Assembly (NCBI RefSeq): GCF_027924525.1
Contig: NZ_AP027040.1
Location: forward strand, 806,001 to 870,000
Direction: 5' to 3'
Length of the DNA stretch: 64,000 nt
Source: Aurantimicrobium sp. INA4
GTDB lineage: Bacteria; Actinomycetota; Actinomycetes; Actinomycetales; Microbacteriaceae
Shown: positions 42,162 to 50,238 of the stretch, in pieces
Numbering within the stretch: the first letter of the stretch is position 1
Layout: each line of letters opens with the position of its first letter
Made by a program: the position numbers and the translations under genes
The notes under the pieces: generated by a model
What the model saw: the letters and a program-made list of their open reading frames with translations, nothing else
What the model was told of the DNA's origin: nothing
The model's database searches: none

Positions 42162-42791
42162 TTAGCGGGCTGCGTAGTACTCAACAACCAACTGAACGTC
42201 ACAGGTGACAGGAACTTCCGCACGCTTGGGGCGACGCACCAAAGTTGCGTGAAGTTTGTCGAGTTCAACCTCGAGGTATGCGGGCACGGGAGGAAGGACC
42301 TCTGCGTGTCCACCAGCTGCAGCAACCTGCAGTGGCTCAAGAACCTCAGAGCGTGGCTTGACGTGGATGAGCTGTCCAGGCTTTACGCGGAAAGATGGAC
42401 GGTCAACCAGCTGACCATCAACGAGGATGTGGCGGTGCACAACCAGCTGACGAGCCTGAGCAGTGGTACGTGCGAAACCTGCGCGCAGTACGAGAGCGTC
42501 AAGACGCATTTCGAGGAGCTCTACAAGGTTTTCACCGGTTAGACCCTGGGTCTTGCGAGCTTCCTGGAAGACGTTGCGAAGCTGAGCCTCACGGATACCG
42601 TACTGAGCGCGAAGACGCTGCTTCTCACGCAGACGAACTGCGTAGTCAGAGTCTGCCTTGCGCTTGGTGCGGCCGTGCTCACCTGGAGCGTAGGGACGCT
42701 TTTCCAAGTACTTTGCTGCCTTAGGGGTCAGTGCGATGCCAAGGGCACGCGAAAGACGAGTTTTACTGCGGGTACGTGACTTAGTAGACAC
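42162..42791 (-). CDS. rpsD: 30S ribosomal protein S4
   Basis: Primary 16S rRNA-binding protein that nucleates 30S assembly and often autoregulates. 209 residues, N-terminal extension SRTRSKTRLSRALG, central S4 domain LRAGFARTTAQARQLVVHRHILVDG and C-terminal EVLPPVPAYLEVE. The start is a GTG with AAGGA five nt before. It is a free-standing rpsD beside rarA and alaS, not in the rpoA operon, the usual place in Microbacteriaceae. Confidence 0.98.
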   Translation of the reverse strand: MSTKSRTRSKTRLSRALGIALTPKAAKYLEKRPYAPGEHGRTKRKADSDYAVRLREKQRLRAQYGIREAQLRNVFQEARKTQGLTGENLVELLEMRLDALVLRAGFARTTAQARQLVVHRHILVDGQLVDRPSFRVKPGQLIHVKPRSEVLEPLQVAAAGGHAEVLPPVPAYLEVELDKLHATLVRRPKRAEVPVTCDVQLVVEYYAAR

Positions 42792-42825
42792 AATTTCCTT
42801 TTCGATTGAACAAACAAAATGAACA

Positions 42826-42840
42826 CGCCACTAAGTGGCG
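42826..42840 (-). repeat. Short hairpin in the rpsD leader
   Basis: Perfect 7-bp inverted repeat CGCCACT / AGTGGCG with a single central base, 35 nt before the rpsD start, followed on the minus strand by a T-rich run (GTGTTCATTTTGTTTG). It could be a leader hairpin for rpsD control or a terminator-like stop for transcripts from rarA. Confidence 0.5.
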
Positions 42841-42895
42841 AAAATCGAGGGATTTGTCACGGTGCCCGGCTACAGGGCGATCCAATTCTTTCGCT

Positions 42896-42921
42896 ACTGT
42901 GTTGCAGCCGCGCTACACAGT
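42896..42921 (-). terminator. Hairpin after rarA
   Basis: Stem ACTGTGT / ACACAGT with an inner AGC/GCT pair set, 23 nt after the rarA stop. No U-tract follows. The gap between rarA and rpsD (42792-42943) also holds a GCCC/GGGC hairpin at 42864-42878. Likely transcription end of rarA or part of a structured rpsD 5' region. Confidence 0.45.
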
Positions 42922-42943
42922 CGAAATAGACGAGTAAACACTA

Positions 42944-44296
42944 TCACGAGTTTTTAGTCGGAGAAGAATCCCGCCTAGTGATTGCTCGGAGTTTTTCAAG
43001 ACGAGCACGAATATCTCGTTCACTGCCGTGTTCAGTAGGTTCATAGTAAATACGACCCTTCAACGAATCTGGCAGGTATTGCTGCTGTACGACTCCAAGA
43101 GGATTGTCATGTGGATACAGATATCCTTTTCCGTGACCTAGCTTCTTCGCTCCTGAATAGTGTGAATCACGCAGATGGATGGGGACCACACCTGTATTAC
43201 CGGCTTTGACATCACTAAGGGCAGCATCGATTGCCAGATAAGACGCATTAGATTTTGGCGCCGTTGCCAGGTAGACCGTTGCTTCAGCTAAAGGAATACG
43301 ACCTTCGGGCATTCCAATGAAAGCCACAGCCTCTGCTGCCGCTGTGGCAATACTCAACGCTTGAGGATCTGCTAAACCAATGTCCTCCGAGGCAGAAATG
43401 ACAAGCCGACGAGCAATAAATCGGGGATCCTCCCCCGCAGCGATCATTCGCGCTAGGTAATGAATGGCGGCGTCAGGGTCAGAACCACGTATGGATTTAA
43501 TGAATGCACTGATGACGTCATAATGTTCATCACCGTTGCGGTCATAGCGCAACAGCGCACTGTCGACCGCAGCGGCAACATGTTCTGGGCTGATCGTGAC
43601 CTGTTTTGTCTTCTTTTTACTCGTTTGCTTCGCAATTCTTGCTGCAGCTTCAAGTGACGTGAGAACTCTACGAGCATCCCCAGACGCAAAACGAATAATT
43701 GCCTGAGCGGCTTCTTCTTCGAGCAGAAACTCCTTGTTGAGACCGTAAGGTTCCGTCAAAGCTCGATCAATCAAAGAAACCAATGCGTCATCGGTCAAAG
43801 GCTCCAAACGCAGAAGCAATGAGCGTGATAGCAAAGGGGTAACAACGCTGAATGAAGGATTTTCGGTGGTAGCGGCGATGAGTGTAACCCAGCCGTTTTC
43901 AACTCCAGGGAGTAGGGCGTCTTGTTGCGCTTTACTAAAGCGATGAATTTCGTCGAGAAAGAGAAGAGTTCTCACTCCATAGAGATCACGTTGATTTTGC
44001 GCCTCGTCCATCACTGAACGGACATCTTTAACACCGGCCGTTACTGCCGAGAGTTCAACACAGCGCCTGTCAGAGGATGCGGCAATGGCGTGAGCCAGAG
44101 AAGTCTTACCCGTACCGGGGGGACCCCACAGAATTACTGAAACTGAGCTGGTCGACCCTGGTTGCGCTAGAGCATGAAGAGGAGATCCTGGAGTCAATAG
44201 TTTTTCTTGACCTGCTATCTCACTTAAGATTCTTGGTCTCATCCGAACCGCAAGCGGGGCTGTGTTTCCGCCGAGTGTCGATTCGCCTTGGGCCAT
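42944..44296 (-). CDS. rarA: Replication-associated recombination protein RarA (MgsA-like AAA+ ATPase)
   Basis: AAA+ ATPase acting at stalled replication forks, related to clamp loaders and eukaryotic WRNIP1. 450 residues, with N-terminal LAVRMRPRILSEIAGQ, Walker A GPPGTGKTS at 58-66, Walker B LFLDEIHRFSKAQQD, sensor segment AATTENPSF and the C-terminal tetramerisation part (EDPRFIARRLVISASEDIGLADP). Its start faces the cyclophilin gene across only 24 bp, so the two promoters must overlap each other or the coding ends. Confidence 0.96.
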   Translation of the reverse strand: MAQGESTLGGNTAPLAVRMRPRILSEIAGQEKLLTPGSPLHALAQPGSTSSVSVILWGPPGTGKTSLAHAIAASSDRRCVELSAVTAGVKDVRSVMDEAQNQRDLYGVRTLLFLDEIHRFSKAQQDALLPGVENGWVTLIAATTENPSFSVVTPLLSRSLLLRLEPLTDDALVSLIDRALTEPYGLNKEFLLEEEAAQAIIRFASGDARRVLTSLEAAARIAKQTSKKKTKQVTISPEHVAAAVDSALLRYDRNGDEHYDVISAFIKSIRGSDPDAAIHYLARMIAAGEDPRFIARRLVISASEDIGLADPQALSIATAAAEAVAFIGMPEGRIPLAEATVYLATAPKSNASYLAIDAALSDVKAGNTGVVPIHLRDSHYSGAKKLGHGKGYLYPHDNPLGVVQQQYLPDSLKGRIYYEPTEHGSERDIRARLEKLRAITRRDSSPTKNS

Positions 44297-44320
44297 AAAG
44301 ACAGATTAGCGTTGACAGCT

Positions 44321-45082
44321 ATGGCACAGAAGAATGACAACCGCGTATCTAAAGATGTCCTCAACAGAGCGAAAACGTATGAAGAACGTAAAGCGGCTCA
44401 CGAGAAGTCCCTTCAAAAGAAAAAGCGCATACAAAAAACTGCAGTCTGGTCTTCTGCACTCGTCGTTGTTCTCGCATTAGGAATTGGCATTTTCTCTGCA
44501 GTATTCACAACCTTGACTCCTGAACCTGTTCCCACCACGACAGAGTCAGGTTCTTCTGCTCCAGACCCTGCTTTGAGCGAAAATCGCACATGGACTGGTT
44601 CCATGGATGTAGCTGGTGTACCCATCACTTTTGAACTCGATGGGGCCGCGTCGCCTCAGGCAGTTGCAAGCACAGTTTCCCTCGTGAACAGTGGCTTCTA
44701 TGAAGGGATAAGTTGTCACCGCCTCACAACTGAAGGGATCTATGTTCTTCAATGTGGAGATCCTAACGGGGACGGATCTGGCGGACCTGGCTACAGCTAC
44801 GGGCCTGTAGAGAATGCTCCAACGGATGACTTCTATCCCGCCGGAACAATCGCGATGGCTCGGCAGGGTGGCAACGGATCTTCGATGGGGAGCCAATTCT
44901 TTATCGTGTATCAAGACAGCATTATCCCCAGCGATGAAGCCGGCGGATACACCGTCATCGGCCGTATTACTTCCGGGCTACCTGAACTCATCAGCAACGT
45001 GACAAGTCTAGGAACGGAAAATGGTGGAACTGATGGGAAACCAAAGATTCCCGTGACAATCTCTTCAATTTCTGTTCAGTAA
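44321..45082 (+). CDS. Membrane-anchored cyclophilin-type peptidyl-prolyl cis-trans isomerase
   Basis: 253 residues. A charged cytoplasmic N-terminus (KTYEERKAAHEKSLQKKKR) precedes one membrane helix (about 41-62), a Pro/Thr/Ser linker and an extracytoplasmic cyclophilin domain. Active-site segments: ISCHRLTTEG (the usual F-H-R-v with Cys for Phe), YPAGTIAMARQGGNGSSMGSQFFIVYQD. The ATG at 44321 is preferred over an in-frame ATG 33 nt upstream that lies inside the rarA start. It likely folds exported proteins. In actinobacteria this gene sits beside the DUF349 gene and rsh, as here. Confidence 0.93.
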   Translation: MAQKNDNRVSKDVLNRAKTYEERKAAHEKSLQKKKRIQKTAVWSSALVVVLALGIGIFSAVFTTLTPEPVPTTTESGSSAPDPALSENRTWTGSMDVAGVPITFELDGAASPQAVASTVSLVNSGFYEGISCHRLTTEGIYVLQCGDPNGDGSGGPGYSYGPVENAPTDDFYPAGTIAMARQGGNGSSMGSQFFIVYQDSIIPSDEAGGYTVIGRITSGLPELISNVTSLGTENGGTDGKPKIPVTISSISVQ

Positions 45083-45094
45083 CGACAATGTTGA

Positions 45095-45130
45095 AACGTG
45101 ACTCAGTGCCATAGGCTTAAAGCTCACGTT
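45095..45130 (+). terminator. Possible hairpin after the cyclophilin gene
   Basis: Inverted repeat AACGTGA / TCACGTT with a 22-nt loop, starting 12 nt after the stop, followed by CTTCGTTC. Weak as a terminator because of the large loop and poor T-tract; the gap to the DUF349 gene is 76 bp. Confidence 0.25.
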
Positions 45131-45158
45131 CTTCGTTCACAACTAGAGGTAGAAAAAT

Positions 45159-46382
45159 ATGTCTGAAAAGACACAAGCACGCGTTGATTCTGATGGCAAT
45201 GTTTATGTTGTTGAAGGTTCGGGCGAACGGCTGATTGGTCAATATCCAGATGTAACTGCCGAAGAGGCCATTGCCTTCTTTGAACGTAAATTCAATGACA
45301 CCAACTCCGCTCTCGTCCTCTTAGAACAGCGTGCGAAAAATGGCGCATCTGCATCTGAAATTGCAGAAAGTATTGCAAAAATCTCAGAACAGATTGAAGC
45401 GCGGGCAGGTATTGGAAACTACGAAGCTTTAGCTGATCGTGCAACCAAACTCTCAGCTTCCCTTGTTGAACTTTCTGCTGCTGAAAAAGAAATGCAAGCC
45501 GAGGCTCTCGAGAGGGCTAAAGCCGAACGAGAAGCCATCGTCTCTGAAATGGAAAAATTGGCCGCTGTTGATCCGCAAAAGATTCAATGGAAGCAAACAA
45601 CCAAAAAGGTTGATGAACTTTTTGCCCAATGGCAGGCTGCACAAAAAAATAGTCCACGTCTGAACAAAACCGATGCCAACGAACTTTGGAAGCGCTTCCG
45701 AGATGCTCGCCATAAACTCGACCAGCACCGTCGTGCATTCTTTGCAGATCTGGATGCAAAAAACAAAGGAGCAAAGTCCGCTAAGGAAGAACTCATTGCA
45801 CAAGCTGAGGCGCTTGTTGCAGATGGCACAGGAAATGTTGCTGCTTACCGCTCATTGCTGGATAAATGGAAACTGGCTCCTCGTGCTGGAAAGAAGATTG
45901 ATGATGCACTGTGGTCTCGATTCAAGGCTGCAGGAGATGCCATTTATGCGGCAAAGAAGTCAGTTGATGATGCAGAGGATGAATCATTTGCTGGCAACCT
46001 AGAGGTCAAACTAGCGCTTCTGGTAGAAGCAGAGACTCTCCTCTCAGCAACCGATCGCGTAGAGGCTCGATCTAAACTCAATGCTATTCAAAAGAAGTGG
46101 GATGCAGCAGGCAAAGTTCCCCGTGCTCATTTCAAGAGCACAGAAGACCGTCTGCGAAAAGTAGAACAAGCAGTTCGTGCCCTAGAAGATAACCACTGGA
46201 ATGCATCCAATCCTGAAAAGATTGCTCGATCAGAGGGCCTAGCTGGACAAATTCAAGACAAAATTGCTGCTCTGGAGACAGAGCTTGAATCTGCGAAAGT
46301 TGATAAGAACACTACGAAAATTGCCGAAATTGAAGCGGCAATAAAGACTCAAAACGAGTGGCTCGCAGTTCTATCAAAATAG
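45159..46382 (+). CDS. DUF349 repeat protein
   Basis: 407 residues, very helical and charged. At least three repeats of the DUF349 type can be seen, each marked by a Trp-centred motif: LFAQWQAAQKN...LWKRFRDAR (about 155-190), LLDKWKLAPRAGKKIDDALWSRFKAA (about 230-255) and IQKKWDAAGKVPR (about 305-320). A coiled-coil C-terminus (LETELESAKVDKN) ends the chain. No catalytic motif. The family is widespread in actinobacteria next to rsh; function is not established. Confidence 0.9.
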   Translation: MSEKTQARVDSDGNVYVVEGSGERLIGQYPDVTAEEAIAFFERKFNDTNSALVLLEQRAKNGASASEIAESIAKISEQIEARAGIGNYEALADRATKLSASLVELSAAEKEMQAEALERAKAEREAIVSEMEKLAAVDPQKIQWKQTTKKVDELFAQWQAAQKNSPRLNKTDANELWKRFRDARHKLDQHRRAFFADLDAKNKGAKSAKEELIAQAEALVADGTGNVAAYRSLLDKWKLAPRAGKKIDDALWSRFKAAGDAIYAAKKSVDDAEDESFAGNLEVKLALLVEAETLLSATDRVEARSKLNAIQKKWDAAGKVPRAHFKSTEDRLRKVEQAVRALEDNHWNASNPEKIARSEGLAGQIQDKIAALETELESAKVDKNTTKIAEIEAAIKTQNEWLAVLSK

Positions 46383-46440
46383 TTTCCACAAGCTGTTCAT
46401 TTGCTCAACGTTGTTGTGATTAATCCATGACAATTTGCAA

Positions 46441-46977
46441 ATGAAACTTACGGTAAACAAATTCGATTATTCGCCCGCTGAACTTTCAAGTCTCATTCTT
46501 GATGGTGAATACCACAGCGGTCTTCTCGTTGATATCCCGCAGAGTTGGCAAGAACAAAGCCGAAGTGTTCTCATCTTTGAAAATGTCCCCATGGTTCTCA
46601 CCAGTTTTGCAGCTTCATGGGCACTAGGTGTTGGCAATAAACCACACCCACTCACCGCATCAGCAGTTACGCCACACAGGTTAAGGGAAGCTCACAATGG
46701 TGAGATAACTATTGAGGAAAGAACTCTAGCTGCGCACCACTATTGGATTGAAGGAAAATGTGGGGTAACGACTCCACTGCGAACAATCTCGGATTTATTG
46801 AGATGCCCCGCTCAAAACTGGTCTCACAGTAAAAATCTGATAACTAGACTCGTTTCCAATTATCAATTACATATAGAAGACATCGAGATTTTTATCCGTG
46901 GCAGAGGCAAAATTCCTCACAAACAACTGGCGCTTACGCGCGCAAAAGATATTGATTATCCTTCAGAGACGCGATAA
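46441..46977 (+). CDS. Probable AbiEi-like (type IV antitoxin-type) protein, orphan
   Basis: A 178-residue protein. The pattern of an internal SFAASWALGVG followed by a short Leu-Thr-Ala-Ser strand, then HRLREAHN and, 30 residues on, GVTTPLRTISDLLR resembles the AbiEi-type domain (x-T-S/T-P-x-R-T-x2-D-L). No N-terminal HTH and no AbiEii nucleotidyltransferase partner is present. The start is unclear: ATG at 46441 or TTG six nt earlier, neither with a good Shine-Dalgarno. Its 3' end overlaps the 3' end of rsh by 22 bp in convergent orientation. Similar small proteins occur beside DUF349 and rsh genes in Microbacteriaceae to my knowledge, so it may be a housekeeping relative and not a working antitoxin. 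Confidence 0.55.
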   Translation: MKLTVNKFDYSPAELSSLILDGEYHSGLLVDIPQSWQEQSRSVLIFENVPMVLTSFAASWALGVGNKPHPLTASAVTPHRLREAHNGEITIEERTLAAHHYWIEGKCGVTTPLRTISDLLRCPAQNWSHSKNLITRLVSNYQLHIEDIEIFIRGRGKIPHKQLALTRAKDIDYPSETR

Positions 46978-49208
46978 ACGTCATAAACAGCATCAATACG
47001 TCGCACTGCGTTCAATACGCGATCAAGATGCATGACGTCGCTCATTTCAAAAACAAAACGACTCAGCGCTAAACGATCCTGTGACGTACTAACTGTTGCA
47101 GAAAGTATGTTGACGTGGTGTTCAGAAAGTACACGAGTGACATCAGATAACAATCCTGAACGGTCCAATGCTTCTATCTGAATTTGAACCAGAAAAACAC
47201 TCTTCGACGAGGGGGACCATTCAACCTCGATCATGCGCTCAGGCTCGTTGAGCATGTTCTGCACATTGTGGCAACTAGTTTGGTGAACGGAAACTCCTTG
47301 ACCGCGTGTAACAAAACCAGAAATCGCATCGCCTGGAACTGGAGTGCAACACTTTGCAAGCTTGACCAAAATATCTGGCGCACCCCTCACCAAAACTCCA
47401 GAGTCGCTGTGCAGTAGTGGTTTAGAGGGCCCGCGTGTGGGGAAAACAAATTCGACTTCTTCTGTGTCTCCATCTTCATGGATGCTCGAAAGAATCTTTT
47501 CAATCACAGATTGAGTTGAAACGTGACCTTCTCCAACAGCTGCATAGAGCATCGAGACATCTTCATAGCGAAGAGTGCTGGCAACTTCTGCTAGAGAATC
47601 TTGTGTCATGAGCTTCTGAAGTGGGAGGTTTTGTTTACGCATTGCGCGCGCGATGGCATCTTTGCCTTGCTCTATCGCTTCATCACGGCGTTCCTTCGTA
47701 AACCACTGTTTGATTTTGTTGCGCGTGCGCGTGCTCTGAACAAAGTTCAACCAGTCTTTACTCGGACCTGCATCAGGGTTCTTTGAGGTAAGAATTTCGA
47801 TTACGTCACCACTGGAAAGTTTGCTTTCAAGTGGAACGAGTCGGCCGTTGACTTTAGCCCCCATCGTCCTGTGACCAATTTCGGTGTGCACAGCATATGC
47901 AAAATCGATAGGAGTTGCACCTGAAGGAAGGCCGATTACGCGGCCTTTTGGTGTGAAAACATAAACCTCTTTGGCACCAATTTCAAAGCGAAGAGAGTCG
48001 AGGAACTCCCCTGGATCCTCGGTTTCAGCTTGCCAGTCAGAAATATGTGCAAGCCAAGCCATATCTGTGTCTTGAACAGAAAGCTTGTCATCACTCTTAC
48101 CCGAAGCCATACGGTCTTTGTACATCCAGTGCGCAGCTACCCCGAATTCTGCACGATGGTGCATCTCAGGTGTACGAATCTGAATCTCCACCGGCCGGCC
48201 CTTGGGACCCATCACAGTAGTGTGCAGGGATTGATACAAGTTGAATTTAGGAGTAGCGATGTAATCCTTGAATCGACCTGGAATAGGATTCCACCTGGCG
48301 TGAATAGAACCAAGGATTGCGTAGCAGTCGCGCACACTATTGACAATTACTCTGATGCCAACAAGGTCATAGATCTCATCAAATTCACGACCTCGAAGCA
48401 CCATCTTTTGATAAATCGAATAAAACTGCTTTGGCCGCCCCTTGACTTCTCCACGAATACGGGCAGCCTTAAGATCTTGTTCAACATCACTGATTACAGA
48501 CTGCACAAAAGACTCTCTTTCGGGAGTTCGTTGAGCGACAAGATTTTCAATTTCTTGATAAATCTTGGGGTGTAGCACTGCAAATGACAGATCTTCGAGT
48601 TCCCACTTCAGCGTTTGAATACCCAAACGGTGAGCAAGCGGGGTATAAATTTCAAGAGTTTCGCGAGCCTTACGCTGAGCAGACTCAACTGGCATTAATC
48701 CCCATGTACGTGCATTGTGGAGACGATCTGCAAGTTTGATTACTAGCACGCGGATGTCTTTGGACATCGCCACAATCATTTTGCGAACAGTCTCAGCTTG
48801 AGCGCTGTCACCATATTTCACTTTGTCGAGTTTTGTTACCCCATCGACAAGCATGGCTACTTCAGCACCAAACTGTTCCCGGCACTGTTCAAGTGTGTAG
48901 TCCGTGTCTTCAACTGTGTCGTGGAGCAAAGCTGCAATGACTGTTTTGGGCCCAATTCCCAATTCAGCAAGAATTTGAGCAACAGCTACAGGATGGGTTA
49001 TGTAGGGTTCACCAGAACGACGTTTTTGACCTTCATGAGCGCGAAATGCGACTTGGTACGCTTCCTCGATTTGGAGCACATCAGCTCGAGGGTGGTGCTG
49101 TTTAACAGTTTTGACCAGCCGCTCAAAACCGCCTGTTGGCTGAGCTTTGCTAAAAATTCGAGGCACAAGGCGACGTAGTGATACAGAACTTGTTGTTGTA
49201 TCTACCAT
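46956..49208 (-). CDS. rel: Bifunctional (p)ppGpp synthetase/hydrolase (Rel/RSH)
   Basis: Stringent-response enzyme. 750 residues: HD hydrolase domain (THPVAVAQILAELG, HD in AALLHDTVEDT near residue 95), synthetase domain (GRPKQFYSIYQKM, YQSLHTTVMGP), TGS (VYVFTPKGRVIGLPSGATPIDFAYAV, given here only as a region near 395-420), a helical part and a C-terminal ACT domain. Both catalytic centres look intact, so it should make and degrade (p)ppGpp. It is the last gene of the secD-secF-rsh group, 43 bp after secF. Confidence 0.97.
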   Translation of the reverse strand: MVDTTTSSVSLRRLVPRIFSKAQPTGGFERLVKTVKQHHPRADVLQIEEAYQVAFRAHEGQKRRSGEPYITHPVAVAQILAELGIGPKTVIAALLHDTVEDTDYTLEQCREQFGAEVAMLVDGVTKLDKVKYGDSAQAETVRKMIVAMSKDIRVLVIKLADRLHNARTWGLMPVESAQRKARETLEIYTPLAHRLGIQTLKWELEDLSFAVLHPKIYQEIENLVAQRTPERESFVQSVISDVEQDLKAARIRGEVKGRPKQFYSIYQKMVLRGREFDEIYDLVGIRVIVNSVRDCYAILGSIHARWNPIPGRFKDYIATPKFNLYQSLHTTVMGPKGRPVEIQIRTPEMHHRAEFGVAAHWMYKDRMASGKSDDKLSVQDTDMAWLAHISDWQAETEDPGEFLDSLRFEIGAKEVYVFTPKGRVIGLPSGATPIDFAYAVHTEIGHRTMGAKVNGRLVPLESKLSSGDVIEILTSKNPDAGPSKDWLNFVQSTRTRNKIKQWFTKERRDEAIEQGKDAIARAMRKQNLPLQKLMTQDSLAEVASTLRYEDVSMLYAAVGEGHVSTQSVIEKILSSIHEDGDTEEVEFVFPTRGPSKPLLHSDSGVLVRGAPDILVKLAKCCTPVPGDAISGFVTRGQGVSVHQTSCHNVQNMLNEPERMIEVEWSPSSKSVFLVQIQIEALDRSGLLSDVTRVLSEHHVNILSATVSTSQDRLALSRFVFEMSDVMHLDRVLNAVRRIDAVYDVYRVSEG

Positions 49209-49251
49209 GGCGCCTCCCTGAAGTTTCTATTATCTCGGGAAAACCTGAGAA

Positions 49252-50238
49252 CTATGCTGAGGTTTTGGACTGTTCAGCAAGAACCTTCTTGTCATACTTT
49301 TTGATAGCAGGCTCATTCTTTCTCATCTGAACGTACAGCGGAGTTGCCAAGAAAATTGTTGAGTAAGTTCCGACAAAAATACCAATCAACAAAGCCAAAG
49401 AAATATCACGGAGCGTTCCAGCACCGAGAACAAATGCACCGATGAAAAGAATCGCTGCGACAGGCAATGCTGCGACGACGGATGTGTTTATGGAACGGAC
49501 CAGAGTTTGATTGACGGCAAGGTTTACTTGGTTGGCAAACGTCAAAGACGCCTCTTTGGTTGATCCTTGAGTGTTTTCACGAATCTTGTCGAACACAACA
49601 ACTGTGTCATAGAGGGAATAGCCCAAAATGGTCAACAGACCAATCACAGCGCCAGGAGTTACTTCGAACCCAGTAATGCCGTAAATTCCTGCCGTGATTA
49701 CAAGGTCGTGAAGAAGAGCCACGATAGCAACGAATGACATCTTCCAGGTGCGGAAATACAGTGCCATCACGAGGGATGCAAGAACTAAGAAGACAAGAAG
49801 ACCGCGAATAGCCTGAGTTGTAATGTCAGAACCCCAGCTTGCCCCAATGTAGGAACTAGTGACATTACTGATCGGTACAGCGTAAGTATCCGCCAAGTTA
49901 ACTCGAATTTCGCGGTTTTGTTCAGCAGTGAGCTGTCCGGTTTGAACACGAATGGACGAATCACCCAAGGTAGAAACTTTAGGAACCATATTTGGTTCGA
50001 CGGCTTGAACAGCCTGTGTTGCTTTTGTTTGCGACATATCTGTCACATCAGAAACAACGAATTCACTACCACCAGTGAACTCAATACCGAAGTTAAAGCC
50101 ACCTTTGAGAATTGGTCCAATGATGCTGACAAGAATCAGGACTGCAGAGATGGTGTACCAAATCTTGCGCTTACCAACAATATTGAATGAACGATCCCCC
50201 GTGTAGAGGTCATTACCGAACTGAGTAAAACTAGCCAT
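49252..50238 (-). CDS. secF: Protein translocase subunit SecF
   Basis: Membrane partner of SecD, using the proton gradient to help Sec export. 328 residues with six membrane segments: the first near 27-45, a periplasmic domain (GIEFTGGSEFVV near its start), then five clustered helices with the SecF motif LGYSLYDTVVVFDKIREN. Directly abuts secD with a one-base overlap. Confidence 0.97.
   Translation of the reverse strand: MASFTQFGNDLYTGDRSFNIVGKRKIWYTISAVLILVSIIGPILKGGFNFGIEFTGGSEFVVSDVTDMSQTKATQAVQAVEPNMVPKVSTLGDSSIRVQTGQLTAEQNREIRVNLADTYAVPISNVTSSYIGASWGSDITTQAIRGLLVFLVLASLVMALYFRTWKMSFVAIVALLHDLVITAGIYGITGFEVTPGAVIGLLTILGYSLYDTVVVFDKIRENTQGSTKEASLTFANQVNLAVNQTLVRSINTSVVAALPVAAILFIGAFVLGAGTLRDISLALLIGIFVGTYSTIFLATPLYVQMRKNEPAIKKYDKKVLAEQSKTSA

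Noticed and set aside
42039..42542. A 167-codon plus-strand frame over rpsD
   Set aside because: Antisense shadow of a ribosomal protein gene; composition follows the codon pattern of rpsD read backwards.
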